Notes: generated by a model from the sequence alone, not told the origin. Positions 41,516 through 52,667 are shown, counted from the first letter of the stretch. The stretch: DNA of 64,000 nt from Leifsonia sp. NPDC080035 (GCF_040050925.1 NZ_CP157390.1:1922001-1986000), one strand, 5' to 3'. Numbers and translations are program-made.

Positions 41516-42309
41516 GCGTCGGCGTCCTGCTGCAGGCCGACGAACATCGTCTCGTGCAGCACCGCGACGTGCCTCTCGGCGATCGCCACCGCCGTCTCGG
41601 GGTCGCCGGCGCGGATCGCGGCCGCGAGCGCCGCGTGCTCCTCGTTGACCTCGTGCAGGTAGGCGATGGGGTACGGGATGAAATACTGGTAGAGTCGGCG
41701 CAGGGTCTCCTCGTAGACGCCGAGCAGTCCCGGGCGGCCGGCGGCGCGCGCGACTGCGAGGTGGAAGCGCTCGTCGGCCGCGTGGTAGTCGGTCCAGTTC
41801 TGCGCAGCTGACGCGTCGGCGACGGCCGTGTCGATGTCGTCGAGGACCGAGGCCGCCGCGCCCGCGGCGACGCCGGCGCCAGCGCCCCCGCCTGCGGCGA
41901 CCGCGGCGAAGTGCGTCAGGCTGGTCTCGGCGAGCAGCCGTTGGTCGATGAGCCGATGCACGGCCTCGGCGTCGGCGCGGTAGGTCTGCACGGCCCCGCG
42001 CGCGGCGGCCGGGGCCTCGTCCGCGACGAAGGTTCCGCCGGACCGGCCGCGCACCCGGCGCAGCAGTCCCTCCTCGGCGAGCGACTTCACGGCCCGGCGC
42101 GCGGTGATCTCGCTGACGTCGAGGGCGGCCGCGACGTCGGCGTCCGACGGCAGCTGCTCTCCGGGGGCGAGCAAGCGCAGCTCCACGGCCAGTGCGATGC
42201 GGGCGCGCACCGTGTCGACCGCGGACAGCCGCGTGATCCCCGCGACGGCGGGGCCGGTGAGGGCCGGCACGGCGGCGTGCGTACGGGGGCCCGGGGTGTC
42301 GCCGGTCAT
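41512..42309 (-). CDS. GntR-family (FadR-type) regulator
   Basis: A 265-aa regulator: winged helix LAPGEQLPSDADVAAALDVSEITARRAVKSLAEEGLL, then a six-helix FCD-type ligand domain with metal-binding His residues (YHAADERFHLAVARAAG, EHAALAAAIRAGD). I chose ATG 42309 because TAAGCT read leftward (42317-42322) lies 7 nt upstream; an upstream TTG at 42345 is possible but poor. Divergent from the amidase/permease operon, so probably its repressor with the transported compound or a product as inducer. Ends DADA over the acs fragment stop. Confidence 0.82.
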   Translation of the reverse strand: MTGDTPGPRTHAAVPALTGPAVAGITRLSAVDTVRARIALAVELRLLAPGEQLPSDADVAAALDVSEITARRAVKSLAEEGLLRRVRGRSGGTFVADEAPAAARGAVQTYRADAEAVHRLIDQRLLAETSLTHFAAVAAGGGAGAGVAAGAAASVLDDIDTAVADASAAQNWTDYHAADERFHLAVARAAGRPGLLGVYEETLRRLYQYFIPYPIAYLHEVNEEHAALAAAIRAGDPETAVAIAERHVAVLHETMFVGLQQDADA

Positions 42310-42349
42310 GGGCTCCAGCTTAGGGATGACCACCGGGCTGGACAAATCC

Positions 42350-42362
42350 GATCATAATGATC
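42350..42362. promoter_or_regulatory. GntR operator candidate
   Basis: GATCATAATGATC is a perfect 13-bp palindrome in the A/T-rich gap between the GntR and amidase genes. Its size and central A/T pair fit operators of FadR-type regulators. Confidence 0.55.
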
Positions 42363-42423
42363 TATTTTGTTTCCCAGTCTTCATCAGCTGTCTTCATCCA
42401 CCGACCAATGGAGGTCCCAGACC

Positions 42424-43320
42424 ATGCCGGGCACGCTCACCGTCGCCGCCGTCCAGGCCGGCCCGCAGCCGATCGGCGCGGACCTCGCACCATACGCGGA
42501 CGCCGTCGCCCGGCACGCCGCCGACGGCGCCCGACTCGTCGTCCACCCCGAACTGCACCTGTTCGGGGCAGACCACCTGCCCGAGGCCGAGCGCACGGAC
42601 GCGCTGCTCGCCTCCGCTGTGCCGCTCGACGGCGACCTCGTCCGCGACCTCGGCGCCATCGCCAGGGAGTCCGGAGTCTGGCTGGTGCCCGGCAGCGTCT
42701 GCGAGCGCGGACCGGCGGGCGAGCTGTTCAACACCGCGCTCGCCATCGCGCCGGATGGCAGCGTCGCGGCGAGCTACCGCAAGATCTTCCCCTGGCGGCC
42801 GTTCGAGCCGTACGTCCCCGGCGACCGCTTCGTCGTATTCGACCTCGACGGCAGCACCATCGGCCTGGACATCTGCTACGACGCCTGGTTTCCCGAGGTC
42901 AGCAGGCACCTGGCCTGGATGGGCGCGGAGGCGATCGTCAACGTGGTCAAGACCACGACCCCGGACCGCGAGCAGGAGGTGGTGCTCGCGCGCGCCAACT
43001 CCATCGCCAACCAGGTCTTCACCGTGAGTGTCAACACCGGCGGCCCCGTCGGCCGTGGCCGCTCGCTCGTCGTCGACCCGGAGGGCGCGGTGCTGGCCGA
43101 ATCCCCCGGCGACGAGGAGACCGTCCTCAGCACGTCCATCGACCTCGACCACGTCGCCCGCGTCCGCGAGCACGGCACCGCCGGTGTCAACAGGATGTGG
43201 TCGCAGTTCCGCCCCGGCGACGCGGAGATCCCGCTCCCGCTGTACGGCGGCCGCATCGACCCGGCCTCCTGGGCGCCGCACGCACCGAGCACCACCTCCC
43301 CCCGTCAGCCTCTCCTGTGA
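42424..43320 (+). CDS. Carbon-nitrogen hydrolase (nitrilase superfamily amidase)
   Basis: A 298-aa cytoplasmic amidase with the full catalytic triad Glu42 (VHPELHLFG), Lys119 (SYRKIFPW) and Cys150 (LDICYDAWFPE). It hydrolyses a non-peptide C-N bond; family substrates include N-carbamoyl compounds, amides and ureido compounds. First gene of an operon with a permease (11-nt gap) and a second amidase (2-nt gap), so it should act on a compound brought in by that permease. ATG 42424 follows GGAGGT at about 10 nt. Confidence 0.86.
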   Translation: MPGTLTVAAVQAGPQPIGADLAPYADAVARHAADGARLVVHPELHLFGADHLPEAERTDALLASAVPLDGDLVRDLGAIARESGVWLVPGSVCERGPAGELFNTALAIAPDGSVAASYRKIFPWRPFEPYVPGDRFVVFDLDGSTIGLDICYDAWFPEVSRHLAWMGAEAIVNVVKTTTPDREQEVVLARANSIANQVFTVSVNTGGPVGRGRSLVVDPEGAVLAESPGDEETVLSTSIDLDHVARVREHGTAGVNRMWSQFRPGDAEIPLPLYGGRIDPASWAPHAPSTTSPRQPLL

Positions 43321-43331
43321 AGGATCCCGGC

Positions 43332-44732
43332 ATGTCCACTGCTCGACCCTCCTCCGCCGTACAGCCCGCGCTGGCGCGCACGCTCCGCCTGCCGTCACTC
43401 GTGCTCTTCGGCCTTGCCTACATGACCCCGCTCATCGTCCTCGGCATCTTCGGCGTCGTCGCAGAGACCACCGGTGGCGCCAGCGCGTCCGCCTACCTCG
43501 TCGCTCTCGTCGCGATGCTGTTCACCGCGTCCAGCTACGGCAGAATGGCCGCCGCCTATCCGGTCGCCGGTTCGGCGTACACGTATGTGCGCCGCACCAT
43601 CGACCCGCGGGTCGGCTTCCTGGTCGGCTGGGCCGTGCTGCTCGACTACCTCTTCCTGCCGATGGTGATCTGGCTGATCGGCGCCGCCTATCTGGAGGCG
43701 CAGTTCCCCGGCGTCCCCGGCTGGCTCTGGATCCTCGGTTTCATCGTGGTGACGACCCTGCTCAACATCCTCGGCATCAAGGTGGCCGACCGCGCCAACT
43801 ACATCCTGATGGCGTTCCAGGTGCTCGTGATCCTGGTCTTCGTCGGGCTCTCCATCGGCTCGGTCGTCGCGAACCAGGGCGCGGGCGGCCTGGTGTCGGC
43901 CGGTCCGTTCCTGAACCCGACGGCCACCTTCCAGGGTGTGACCGCCGGCGCGGCGATCGCCGCGTACTCGTTCCTCGGCTTCGACGCCGTCACCACCTTC
44001 ACGGAGGAGACCATCGAGCCCCGGAAGACGGTGCCCCGCGCGATCCTGCTCATCGCGCTGATCGGCGGCCTGGTGTTCGTGCTGGTGTCGTACACCACCC
44101 AGCTGGTGCACCCGGGAGGCGCGTTCCACGACGCATCGTCCGCCGCGTTCGACATCGCCATCACGATCGGCGGCAACGTGTTCGGAGCCATCTTCATCGC
44201 CGGCCTCGTCGTCGCCCAGTTCGCGTCCGGACTCGCCGCGCAGGCGTCCGCAGCCCGGCTGATGTTCGCGATGGGCCGCGACGGCGCCCTGCCGCGCAAC
44301 GTCTTCGGCGAGATCAGCCGGCGGTTCCGCTCGCCGGTCGTGAACCTGGTGATCATCGGCGTCGTCGGGCTCGTCGCGATGTTCCTGGACGTCGCAACCT
44401 CCACGTCGTTCATCAACTTCGGCGCGTTCGTGGCATTCACGATGGTCAACGTGTCGGTCATCGTCTACTTCTTCCGGCAGCGGAGGGAGGGGAACCGGCT
44501 GAACGTCATCCCTTACGTGGTCGTCCCTGCCATCGGCGCCGTCGTCACCGGCTACCTGCTGACCCGGCTGGACATCAACGCGATCGTGCTCGGCCTCAGC
44601 TGGCTGGTCGTCGGCGTGATCGTGCTCGCGATCGTCACCCGCGGCTTCCGGCAGCTCCCGCCCGAGATTGCCTACGACGAGGCGGACAGCGGGGAGTCGG
44701 TCCGCGCGGAGGCCCCGGCGGCCAGGGACTAG
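43332..44732 (+). CDS. APC-superfamily amino acid/polyamine permease
   Basis: A 466-aa permease with about 12 spans: LVLFGLAYMTPLIVLGIFG (APC start), YSFLGFDAVTTFTEETIEP (TM6 region) and FVAFTMVNVSVIVYFFRQR late. It belongs to the same subgroup as the permease at 27114-28508. Between two nitrilase-family amidases and under a GntR gene, it is the likely importer of the amide or ureido substrate. The start ATG 43332 follows AAGGAT. Confidence 0.87.
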   Translation: MSTARPSSAVQPALARTLRLPSLVLFGLAYMTPLIVLGIFGVVAETTGGASASAYLVALVAMLFTASSYGRMAAAYPVAGSAYTYVRRTIDPRVGFLVGWAVLLDYLFLPMVIWLIGAAYLEAQFPGVPGWLWILGFIVVTTLLNILGIKVADRANYILMAFQVLVILVFVGLSIGSVVANQGAGGLVSAGPFLNPTATFQGVTAGAAIAAYSFLGFDAVTTFTEETIEPRKTVPRAILLIALIGGLVFVLVSYTTQLVHPGGAFHDASSAAFDIAITIGGNVFGAIFIAGLVVAQFASGLAAQASAARLMFAMGRDGALPRNVFGEISRRFRSPVVNLVIIGVVGLVAMFLDVATSTSFINFGAFVAFTMVNVSVIVYFFRQRREGNRLNVIPYVVVPAIGAVVTGYLLTRLDINAIVLGLSWLVVGVIVLAIVTRGFRQLPPEIAYDEADSGESVRAEAPAARD

Positions 44733-44734
44733 GG

Positions 44735-45514
44735 ATGCGCCTCGCGCTCGGGCAGCTCGCGTCCACGGACGATGTCGCCGGCAACCTGCGGGCCGTCGGC
44801 GACGCCGTCGCGCGCGCGGCGGACGCCGGGGCCGACCTGCTCCTGCTGCCCGAGTACACGATGTACGAGAAGAAGATGGTGGATGCGACCTTCGGCGACG
44901 CCGCCGAGCCGCTCGACGGCCCGTTCTGCTCCGCCGTCGCCGCGCTCGCGGCCGAGCACGACGTCGCCGTCGTCGCCGGTGTCGTCGAACGCGCCGCAGG
45001 CGGCGGCAGGCCGTTCAACACGCTGGCGGCGTTCGGGAGCGATGGCGCGCTGCTCGCGCGGTACCGCAAGATCCACCTGTTCGACTCGTACGGGTTCCGG
45101 GAATCCGAGTGGATCGCGCCCGCGCCCGATCCGGAGGCCGTCGTCTTCCGAGCGGGCGGGATGGTCGTCGGCTTGATGACCTGCTACGACCTGCGCTTCC
45201 CGGAGCTCGGCCGTGCCCTCGCCGACGCCGGCACCGAGCTGATCGCGTGCTGCTCGTCATGGGTGCCCGGCCCGCAGAAGGCCGAGCAGTGGCGGGTGCT
45301 CGCGCAGGCCAGGGCCATCGAGAACGGCTGCTGGACGGCCGCCGTCTCCCAGGCCGAGCCGATCTCGATCGGCCGGAGCATCCTCACCGGGCCGCAGGGC
45401 GAGACCGTCGCGGAGGCGGGCGCCGCGCCGCAGCTCCTTGTTGCCGACATCGACCCGGCGGAGGTCGCCGCGGCGCGCGACCGGGATCCGGCGCTTCGCC
45501 TGCGGAGACTCTGA
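44735..45514 (+). CDS. Carbon-nitrogen hydrolase (nitrilase superfamily), second amidase
   Basis: A 259-aa amidase with the triad Glu40 (LLPEYTMYEKK), Lys112 (YRKIHLFDSYGF) and Cys150 (LMTCYDLRFPE). The pattern is nearer to Nit2/omega-amidase and deaminated-glutathione amidase proteins than the first amidase is. The ATG is 2 nt after the permease stop, so coupled translation is likely. Two consecutive hydrolysis steps, or two substrates, are possible. It ends 3 nt before the kinase-side repeat starts. Confidence 0.86.
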   Translation: MRLALGQLASTDDVAGNLRAVGDAVARAADAGADLLLLPEYTMYEKKMVDATFGDAAEPLDGPFCSAVAALAAEHDVAVVAGVVERAAGGGRPFNTLAAFGSDGALLARYRKIHLFDSYGFRESEWIAPAPDPEAVVFRAGGMVVGLMTCYDLRFPELGRALADAGTELIACCSSWVPGPQKAEQWRVLAQARAIENGCWTAAVSQAEPISIGRSILTGPQGETVAEAGAAPQLLVADIDPAEVAAARDRDPALRLRRL

Positions 45515-45526
45515 GCAGGGCCCGGC

Positions 45527-46374
45527 TCAGGCGACCGCGCGGCTGGACGCCAGGACCGCATCCCGGAACACCGGCGTCAGCTCCGCCGCGGTGGGTCGCG
45601 CCTCCGGCTGCCGGTCCGTCATCGCCCGGAGGAGCGCCGTCCAGTCGTCCGGCAGGTCGTCTGGGATCGCCGGGTCGGCCGTGAGCCGCGCGAGCGCGGA
45701 CTCGACCGCGCCGCCCGGGAACGCGACCGTGCGGGTGAAGCACTCGAGGAGCACGAGGCCGAGCGAGTAGATGTCGCTCGCGGCGGTGGCCGGCCGGCGC
45801 GAGGCCTGCTCGGGGCTGAGGTAGGCGGCGGTTCCGGTGGTCTTGCCCTCCTCCTCGTCGTGGGAGGAAGCGACGACGCCGCCAGCGATGCCGAAGTCGG
45901 TGAGCCGGGCGCGCGCCCGGAAGGTGGTGGTCCCGTAGCTCACCAGCATCACGTTGGACGGCTTGATGTCGCGGTGGATGACGCCGTTCGCGTGCACGTA
46001 CTCGAGCGCCTCGGCGATGTCGTAGCCGATCTCGGCGATCTCGTCCGTGCGCAGCTCGCGCTGCGACAGTGTGTCGGCGAGGTCGGTCCCCGCGACGAGC
46101 TCCATCACGAGGAACGGCCGCGGGTCCTCCGGCGCCGAGTAGTCGATCCCGGCGTCGATCAGCGAGACGATTCCGTGATGGCTGAGTCGCGCGAGCGCGG
46201 TCTGCTCGGTGCGGTACTGCGCCATCTCCTCCTCGCCGCCGGATCGGTAGAGCTTGATCGCGACCTCGCGGTCGAGGATCTCGTCCGTCGCGCGGAAGAC
46301 GCTCGCCTCGCCGCCCTTGCCGACGAGCGTCTGCGGGCGGTACCGGCCGAGCAGCGCGGGGATCCCCGGGGCGC

Positions 46375-46378
<4 letters not shown>
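45527..46378 (-). CDS. Soluble Ser/Thr protein kinase
   Basis: A 283-aa Hanks-type kinase: Gly-rich loop VGKGGEASVF (residues 19-28), Lys42, catalytic loop HRDIKPSN (Asp137), DFG at 161-163, and SPEQA in the activation segment. It ends right after the kinase lobe, with no membrane span and no PASTA domain, so it is cytoplasmic. Its ATG overlaps the glgX stop (ATGA), tying its expression to the glycogen-debranching enzyme and suggesting a role in carbon-store control. The last 113 bp recur at 41265-41386. Confidence 0.87.
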
Positions 46379-48423
<2,045 letters not shown>

Positions 48424-48478
48424 CGGGCGTCTCCGGTGCGCGCGGGGCGGGGGCAGGGCTCGGTCACGGTGCCTCCAT

Positions 48479-48494
48479 TGTCGGTAGACCGACA
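48479..48494. promoter_or_regulatory. Palindromic operator candidate upstream of glgX
   Basis: TGTCGGTAGACCGACA has perfect 7-bp arms and a 2-nt centre, 56 nt upstream of the glgX start in the 178-nt gap behind treZ. No other gene is seen in this gap. Confidence 0.5.
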
Positions 48495-48601
48495 GACTAC
48501 GTGCCCGGCCACGGCCGCCATAAGCGGTTGACACGGGGGCGGGGGGCCGATAGGCGCCCGCCGCTCCATCGCGCGATTCGTGCCGGCCGAGAAGGCGGGC
48601 G

Positions 48602-50293
48602 TTAGCCGACCCTCGTCACCACGACCGCGTCCGCGAACCGGGCCAGCACCTCCGCGTCGCCGGCCGCGGCGCCCGCGGCCGCGCCCGCGCCGGTGCCGCT
48701 CAGCCCGACCGTGACGCGGATGCCGTCGCGACGCCACGAGAACGTCGTCCCGTCGCGCGACACCTCGCTCGCCCGCGCCCCCACGGGCACCGTCCGGCGC
48801 AGAGCGATCAGCTCGCGGTACCAGTCGAGCAGCGCGGCGTGGCCGCCGTGGGCCGGCTCCGACCAGTCCAGCTTCGCGCTCTCGAACGTCGCCGGGTCCA
48901 TCGGGTCGGCCACCGCGTCCCGGTCCCAGCCCATCTGCGCGAACTCCTCGATCCGGCCCGCGCGCGTCGCCTCGGCGAGCTCGGGCTCGGGATGCGACGC
49001 GAAGAACGGCCACGGCGTGCTCGCCCCCCACTCCTCGCCCATGAACAGCATCGGCGTGAACGGTCCCAGCAGTGTCAGCGCGGCCGCCGCCGCCAGCCGG
49101 CCGTCGTCCAGCGTCGCGGTGAGCCGGTCGCCGGCGGCGCGGTTGCCGATCTGGTCGTGGTCCTGGCTGAAAGACACCAGCCGGGTGTGCGGGATGTGCG
49201 CATCCAGCGGGCGACCGTGGTGCCGCTCCCGGAAGCTCGAGTAGGTGCCGTCGTGGTAGAACCCGCGGGTGAACACCTTCGTGAGCGCGCCCTCGTCCGC
49301 GAAGTCGGCGTAATAGCCCGCGGTCTCGCCGGTGAGGGCGACGTGGATGCTGTGGTGCACGTCGTCGTCCCACTGCGCGTCGAGTCCATAGCCGTTCCGC
49401 GCGCGCTCCCGGATGAGGCGCGGGTCGTTGAGGTCGCTCTCGGCGATGAGCGTCGCCGGCCGGCCGGTGCGCGCCGACACGGCGGCGGCGCGGCGCGACA
49501 TCGCCTCCAGGATGTGCTCGGCCCTGGTGTCCCGCAGCGCGTGCACCGCATCCAGCCGGAGCCCGTCCACGTGCATGTCGCCGAGCCAGTACTCGACGTT
49601 GTCGAGGATGAACGCGCGCACCTCGTCCGACCGCGGCCCGTCCAGGTTCATCGACGAGCCCCAGGTGTTGCGGCCCTCGCTGAGATACGGGCCGAACACC
49701 GGCAGGTAGTTGCCGCTCGGTCCGAGGTGGTTGTAGACGACGTCCTGGATCACGGCGATCCCGCGCCGGTGACAGGCGTCGACGAACCGCTGGTAGCTGT
49801 CCGGGCCGCCGTACGGCTCGTGGACCGCGTACCAGAGCACGCCGTCGTAGCCCCAGCCGTACGGCCCGTTGAACGCATTGACCGGCAGCACCTCCACCGC
49901 GTCGATGCCGAGGTCGGCCAGGTGGTCGAGCCGGTCCTCGGCGGCCGCGAAGGTGCCCTCCGGGGTGAACGTGCCGATGTGCAGCTCGTAGATCACGGCG
50001 CCGGTCAGGTCCAGGCCGCGCCAGTCCCGATCCGTCCACGCGTAGGCGCCCGGGTCGAACTCGCGGCTGAGGGCGTGCACGCCGTCGGGCTGGCGCAGCG
50101 ATCGGGGGTCGGGATGCGGCCCCGCCCCGTCGACGACGAAGCCGTAGTCCAGCGTCGGACGGTCGTCCTCCACGGGCGCGGCGAGCCGCCACCAGCCGCG
50201 CTCGCCGCGTGCCAGCGGCAACGCGCCGTGACCGTCGACGACCACCTCGACGCGGTCGGCGACCGGCGCCCAGACCGGGAACCTCCGGTTCAC
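48602..50293 (-). CDS. treZ: Malto-oligosyltrehalose trehalohydrolase
   Basis: A 563-aa GH13 enzyme that releases trehalose from maltooligosyl trehalose made by TreY. Marks: VIYELHIGTFTPEGTFAAA, AVEVLPVNAFNGPYGWGYDG, nucleophile in VDGLRLDAVHAL, acid/base in LIAESDLNDPRL, SFSQDHDQIGNRAAGDR, and FMGEEWGASTPWPFF. The GTG at 50293 overlaps the treY stop (GTGA). Upstream codons of the open frame have no family match. With TreY it forms the starch/glycogen-to-trehalose route important for osmotic and desiccation stress. Confidence 0.92.
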   Translation of the reverse strand: MNRRFPVWAPVADRVEVVVDGHGALPLARGERGWWRLAAPVEDDRPTLDYGFVVDGAGPHPDPRSLRQPDGVHALSREFDPGAYAWTDRDWRGLDLTGAVIYELHIGTFTPEGTFAAAEDRLDHLADLGIDAVEVLPVNAFNGPYGWGYDGVLWYAVHEPYGGPDSYQRFVDACHRRGIAVIQDVVYNHLGPSGNYLPVFGPYLSEGRNTWGSSMNLDGPRSDEVRAFILDNVEYWLGDMHVDGLRLDAVHALRDTRAEHILEAMSRRAAAVSARTGRPATLIAESDLNDPRLIRERARNGYGLDAQWDDDVHHSIHVALTGETAGYYADFADEGALTKVFTRGFYHDGTYSSFRERHHGRPLDAHIPHTRLVSFSQDHDQIGNRAAGDRLTATLDDGRLAAAAALTLLGPFTPMLFMGEEWGASTPWPFFASHPEPELAEATRAGRIEEFAQMGWDRDAVADPMDPATFESAKLDWSEPAHGGHAALLDWYRELIALRRTVPVGARASEVSRDGTTFSWRRDGIRVTVGLSGTGAGAAAGAAAGDAEVLARFADAVVVTRVG

Positions 50294-52587
50294 GGGGCCA
50301 CCGCCAGCAGCGCGACCGGGTAGCGGTCCAGGAGGTCCGCCACCCGCACCCTGCCGGAGTGCACGCGACCGGTCAGCTCGTCCCGCAGCGTGCCGCCGAT
50401 GTCGAGGGTCGTGTCCGCCCACCCTCCGGAGGCGGCGAGCCCGACCGGCAGCCGTGTCGCCACGGTCGCCGCTCCGCCGCGGTCGAAGGCCAGGACGTGC
50501 TCGGCGGCGGGGCCGTCGGCGCGCAGCGCCCGGTAGCCGGTGAACAGCTCCGGCCGGTCCCTGCGCAGGCGCAGCGCGCGGGAGGTGACCAGCAGCTTCG
50601 CGGCGCCGGAGGAGTCGATCTCCGGCTGCCAGCCGTCGTCGATGCGCGCGAGCAGCGCCGCCGCGGCGTCGAACTCGACCGGCCGCCTGTTGTCCGGGTC
50701 GACCAGCGACCGCTCCCAGCGCTCAGAGCCCTGGTACACGTCGGGCACGCCGGGCATCGTGAGCTGCACGAGCTTGGCGCCGAGCCCGTTCACCGCGCCG
50801 GGTGCATCCACGACGGCGGAGATCGCCGCCACCTCCGCTCGCACCCTCTCGTCGTCGAAGGCGGCGTCGACCGCCGCGAACATCCGGCTCTCGAACTCTT
50901 CGTCGGGGTCGGTCCAGGACGTGCTCGCGCCTGCCTCCCGCGCGGCCTTGAGCGCGTAGTCGCGCAGCCGCTCGCGCGACGCGGGCCAGGCCCCGACGAT
51001 CGACTGCCAGAGCAGGTTCTCCAGCGACCCGTCGCCCAGCGTCACGCGCTCGCGCACGGCGGAGAGGAACCGGGCCCAGCGCTCCGGCAGCTCGGAGAGC
51101 ACCGCCACGCGCGCGCGGGTGTCCTCGCCGCGCTTGGTGTCGTGCGTGCTGAGCGTCGTCATCGAGTGCGGCAACCGGGCGAGCCGGTCCTCCTGGATGC
51201 GGTGGAAGGCATCCGTGCCGATGCTGAACAGCGCGGGGTCGCCGCCGACCTCGGTCAGCGAGACGAGCCGGGAGGCGCGGTAGAAGGCGTTGTCCTCGAC
51301 GCCCTTGGCCATGATGGCGCCCGTCGTCTGCTGGAACCGCGCCGCAACAGCGCCCGAGCATCGCTCGGCGGTCTCGCGCAGCAGCGCGGCGACGTCCGGC
51401 CGAGCGGAGACCGCCGCGTCGAGCGCCTCCTGGAGGTACGCCGCGCCGAACGGCAGGTAGCTGCGGTAGACCGGGAACCAGGCGGCCAGCTCGGCGACGG
51501 CATCGGCGACCTCGTCGTCCGTGCCGGTGGTCATCCCGTCGGCGCGCAGCTCGCGGACCACGCGGACGACCTCCGAGCGCAGGATGCCGTCGGCGACCGC
51601 CCGCTTGCGCCGGTGCACCAGCGCGCCCCAGTCCCTGCTCTCCTCGCGGTCGTCCAGCTCCTCGGCCAGCGCCGTGAGCGGCTCCTCACCGGACGGGCCG
51701 ACGAAGACCCGGTCGACGAGGCCGAGCGCGTCGTAACCGGTGGTGCCGGCGACCGGCCAGGACGGCATCCGCTCGTCCCCCTCGAGGATCTTCTCGACCC
51801 AGATCGGGGCGTCGCCCGCGAGGGACACGAGCCGGTCCAGGTAGTCGCCGGGGTCGCGCAGCCCGTCCGGGTGGTCGACCCGGAGCGCGTCGACCAGGCC
51901 CTCGCGCAGCCACCGGCCGATCTCGGCGTGCGTCGCATCGAAGACATCCGGATCCTCCACCCGCACCCCGGCGAGTGTGTTCACGGCGAAGAAGCGCCGG
52001 TAGTTCAGCTCGGCGTCGGCCCGCCGCCACGAGATCAGCTCGTAGTGCTGGCGGTCGTGCACGTCGCGCGGCGCACCGCCCTCGGTGCCGGGCGCGATCG
52101 GGAAACGGTGCTCGTAGTAGCGCAGCTCGCCGTCCTCGACCCGCAACGCATCCAGCTCGTCGTCGCCGTCGCCGAGCACGGGGATGCGCAGCCGGCCGCC
52201 GCCGAACGCCCAGTCGATGTCGAACGCCCTGGCGTGTTCGGCGTCCGCCCCGTTCGTCAGCACGTCCCACCACCACGGGTTCTCGTGCGGAACCGCCACC
52301 CCGAGGTGGTTCGGGACGATGTCGGCGACGACGCGCATCCCGCGCGCGTGCGCGGCCTCTGCGAACTCTCGAAGAGCCTCCGGACCGCCGCGCGCGGCGT
52401 CCACCCTGGTCGGATCGACCACGTCGTACCCGTGCTGCGATCCGGCCGAGGCCTCGAGGATCGGCGAGAGGTAGACGGCGTCCGCGCCGAGGCGGTGCAG
52501 GTGGTCGAGCACTTGGACGGCGTCCCGCAACGTGAATCCGGGGGTGATCTGCAGGCGGTAGGTGCTCTTCGGGACGTCGGTGCTCAC
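50290..52587 (-). CDS. treY: Maltooligosyl trehalose synthase
   Basis: A 765-aa GH13 enzyme that turns the reducing end of a maltodextrin into a trehalose unit. Marks: STYRLQITPGFTLRDA, VYLSPILEASAGSQHGYDVVDP, DIVPNHLGV, nucleophile in VDALRVDHPDGLRDP, WVEKILEGDE, and TMPGVPDVYQGSE with DPDNRRPV near the end. GTG 52587; upstream lies the MarR-type palindrome at 52653-52667 and the divergent small-protein gene. First gene of the treY-treZ operon. Confidence 0.92.
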   Translation of the reverse strand: MSTDVPKSTYRLQITPGFTLRDAVQVLDHLHRLGADAVYLSPILEASAGSQHGYDVVDPTRVDAARGGPEALREFAEAAHARGMRVVADIVPNHLGVAVPHENPWWWDVLTNGADAEHARAFDIDWAFGGGRLRIPVLGDGDDELDALRVEDGELRYYEHRFPIAPGTEGGAPRDVHDRQHYELISWRRADAELNYRRFFAVNTLAGVRVEDPDVFDATHAEIGRWLREGLVDALRVDHPDGLRDPGDYLDRLVSLAGDAPIWVEKILEGDERMPSWPVAGTTGYDALGLVDRVFVGPSGEEPLTALAEELDDREESRDWGALVHRRKRAVADGILRSEVVRVVRELRADGMTTGTDDEVADAVAELAAWFPVYRSYLPFGAAYLQEALDAAVSARPDVAALLRETAERCSGAVAARFQQTTGAIMAKGVEDNAFYRASRLVSLTEVGGDPALFSIGTDAFHRIQEDRLARLPHSMTTLSTHDTKRGEDTRARVAVLSELPERWARFLSAVRERVTLGDGSLENLLWQSIVGAWPASRERLRDYALKAAREAGASTSWTDPDEEFESRMFAAVDAAFDDERVRAEVAAISAVVDAPGAVNGLGAKLVQLTMPGVPDVYQGSERWERSLVDPDNRRPVEFDAAAALLARIDDGWQPEIDSSGAAKLLVTSRALRLRRDRPELFTGYRALRADGPAAEHVLAFDRGGAATVATRLPVGLAASGGWADTTLDIGGTLRDELTGRVHSGRVRVADLLDRYPVALLAVAP

Positions 52588-52652
52588 AGTCGCTCATTCT
52601 CTTCGTCGGCGGCGGGTCGGGAAAGGGGTGTACTTTCTCCATCGGTCGTATT

Positions 52653-52667
52653 GCTAGACGGTCTAAC
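52653..52667. promoter_or_regulatory. MarR-type operator, site 1
   Basis: GCTAGACGGTCTAAC fits the 15-bp consensus GYTAGRNNNTCTARY found three times within 1.7 kb. It lies in the gap between divergent treY and the DUF7882-type gene. GTTAAACTAAC just beyond (52674-52684) is a shorter inverted repeat. Confidence 0.65.

Noticed and set aside
41260..41520. Insertion sequence as cause of the acs/kinase fragments
   Set aside because: No transposase, terminal inverted repeats or target-site duplication; the join shows only 4 nt of microhomology.
42310..42345. Start of the GntR gene at TTG 42345
   Set aside because: ATG 42309 has a TAAGCT box 7 nt upstream and the extra residues have no family match; the TTG has no ribosome site.
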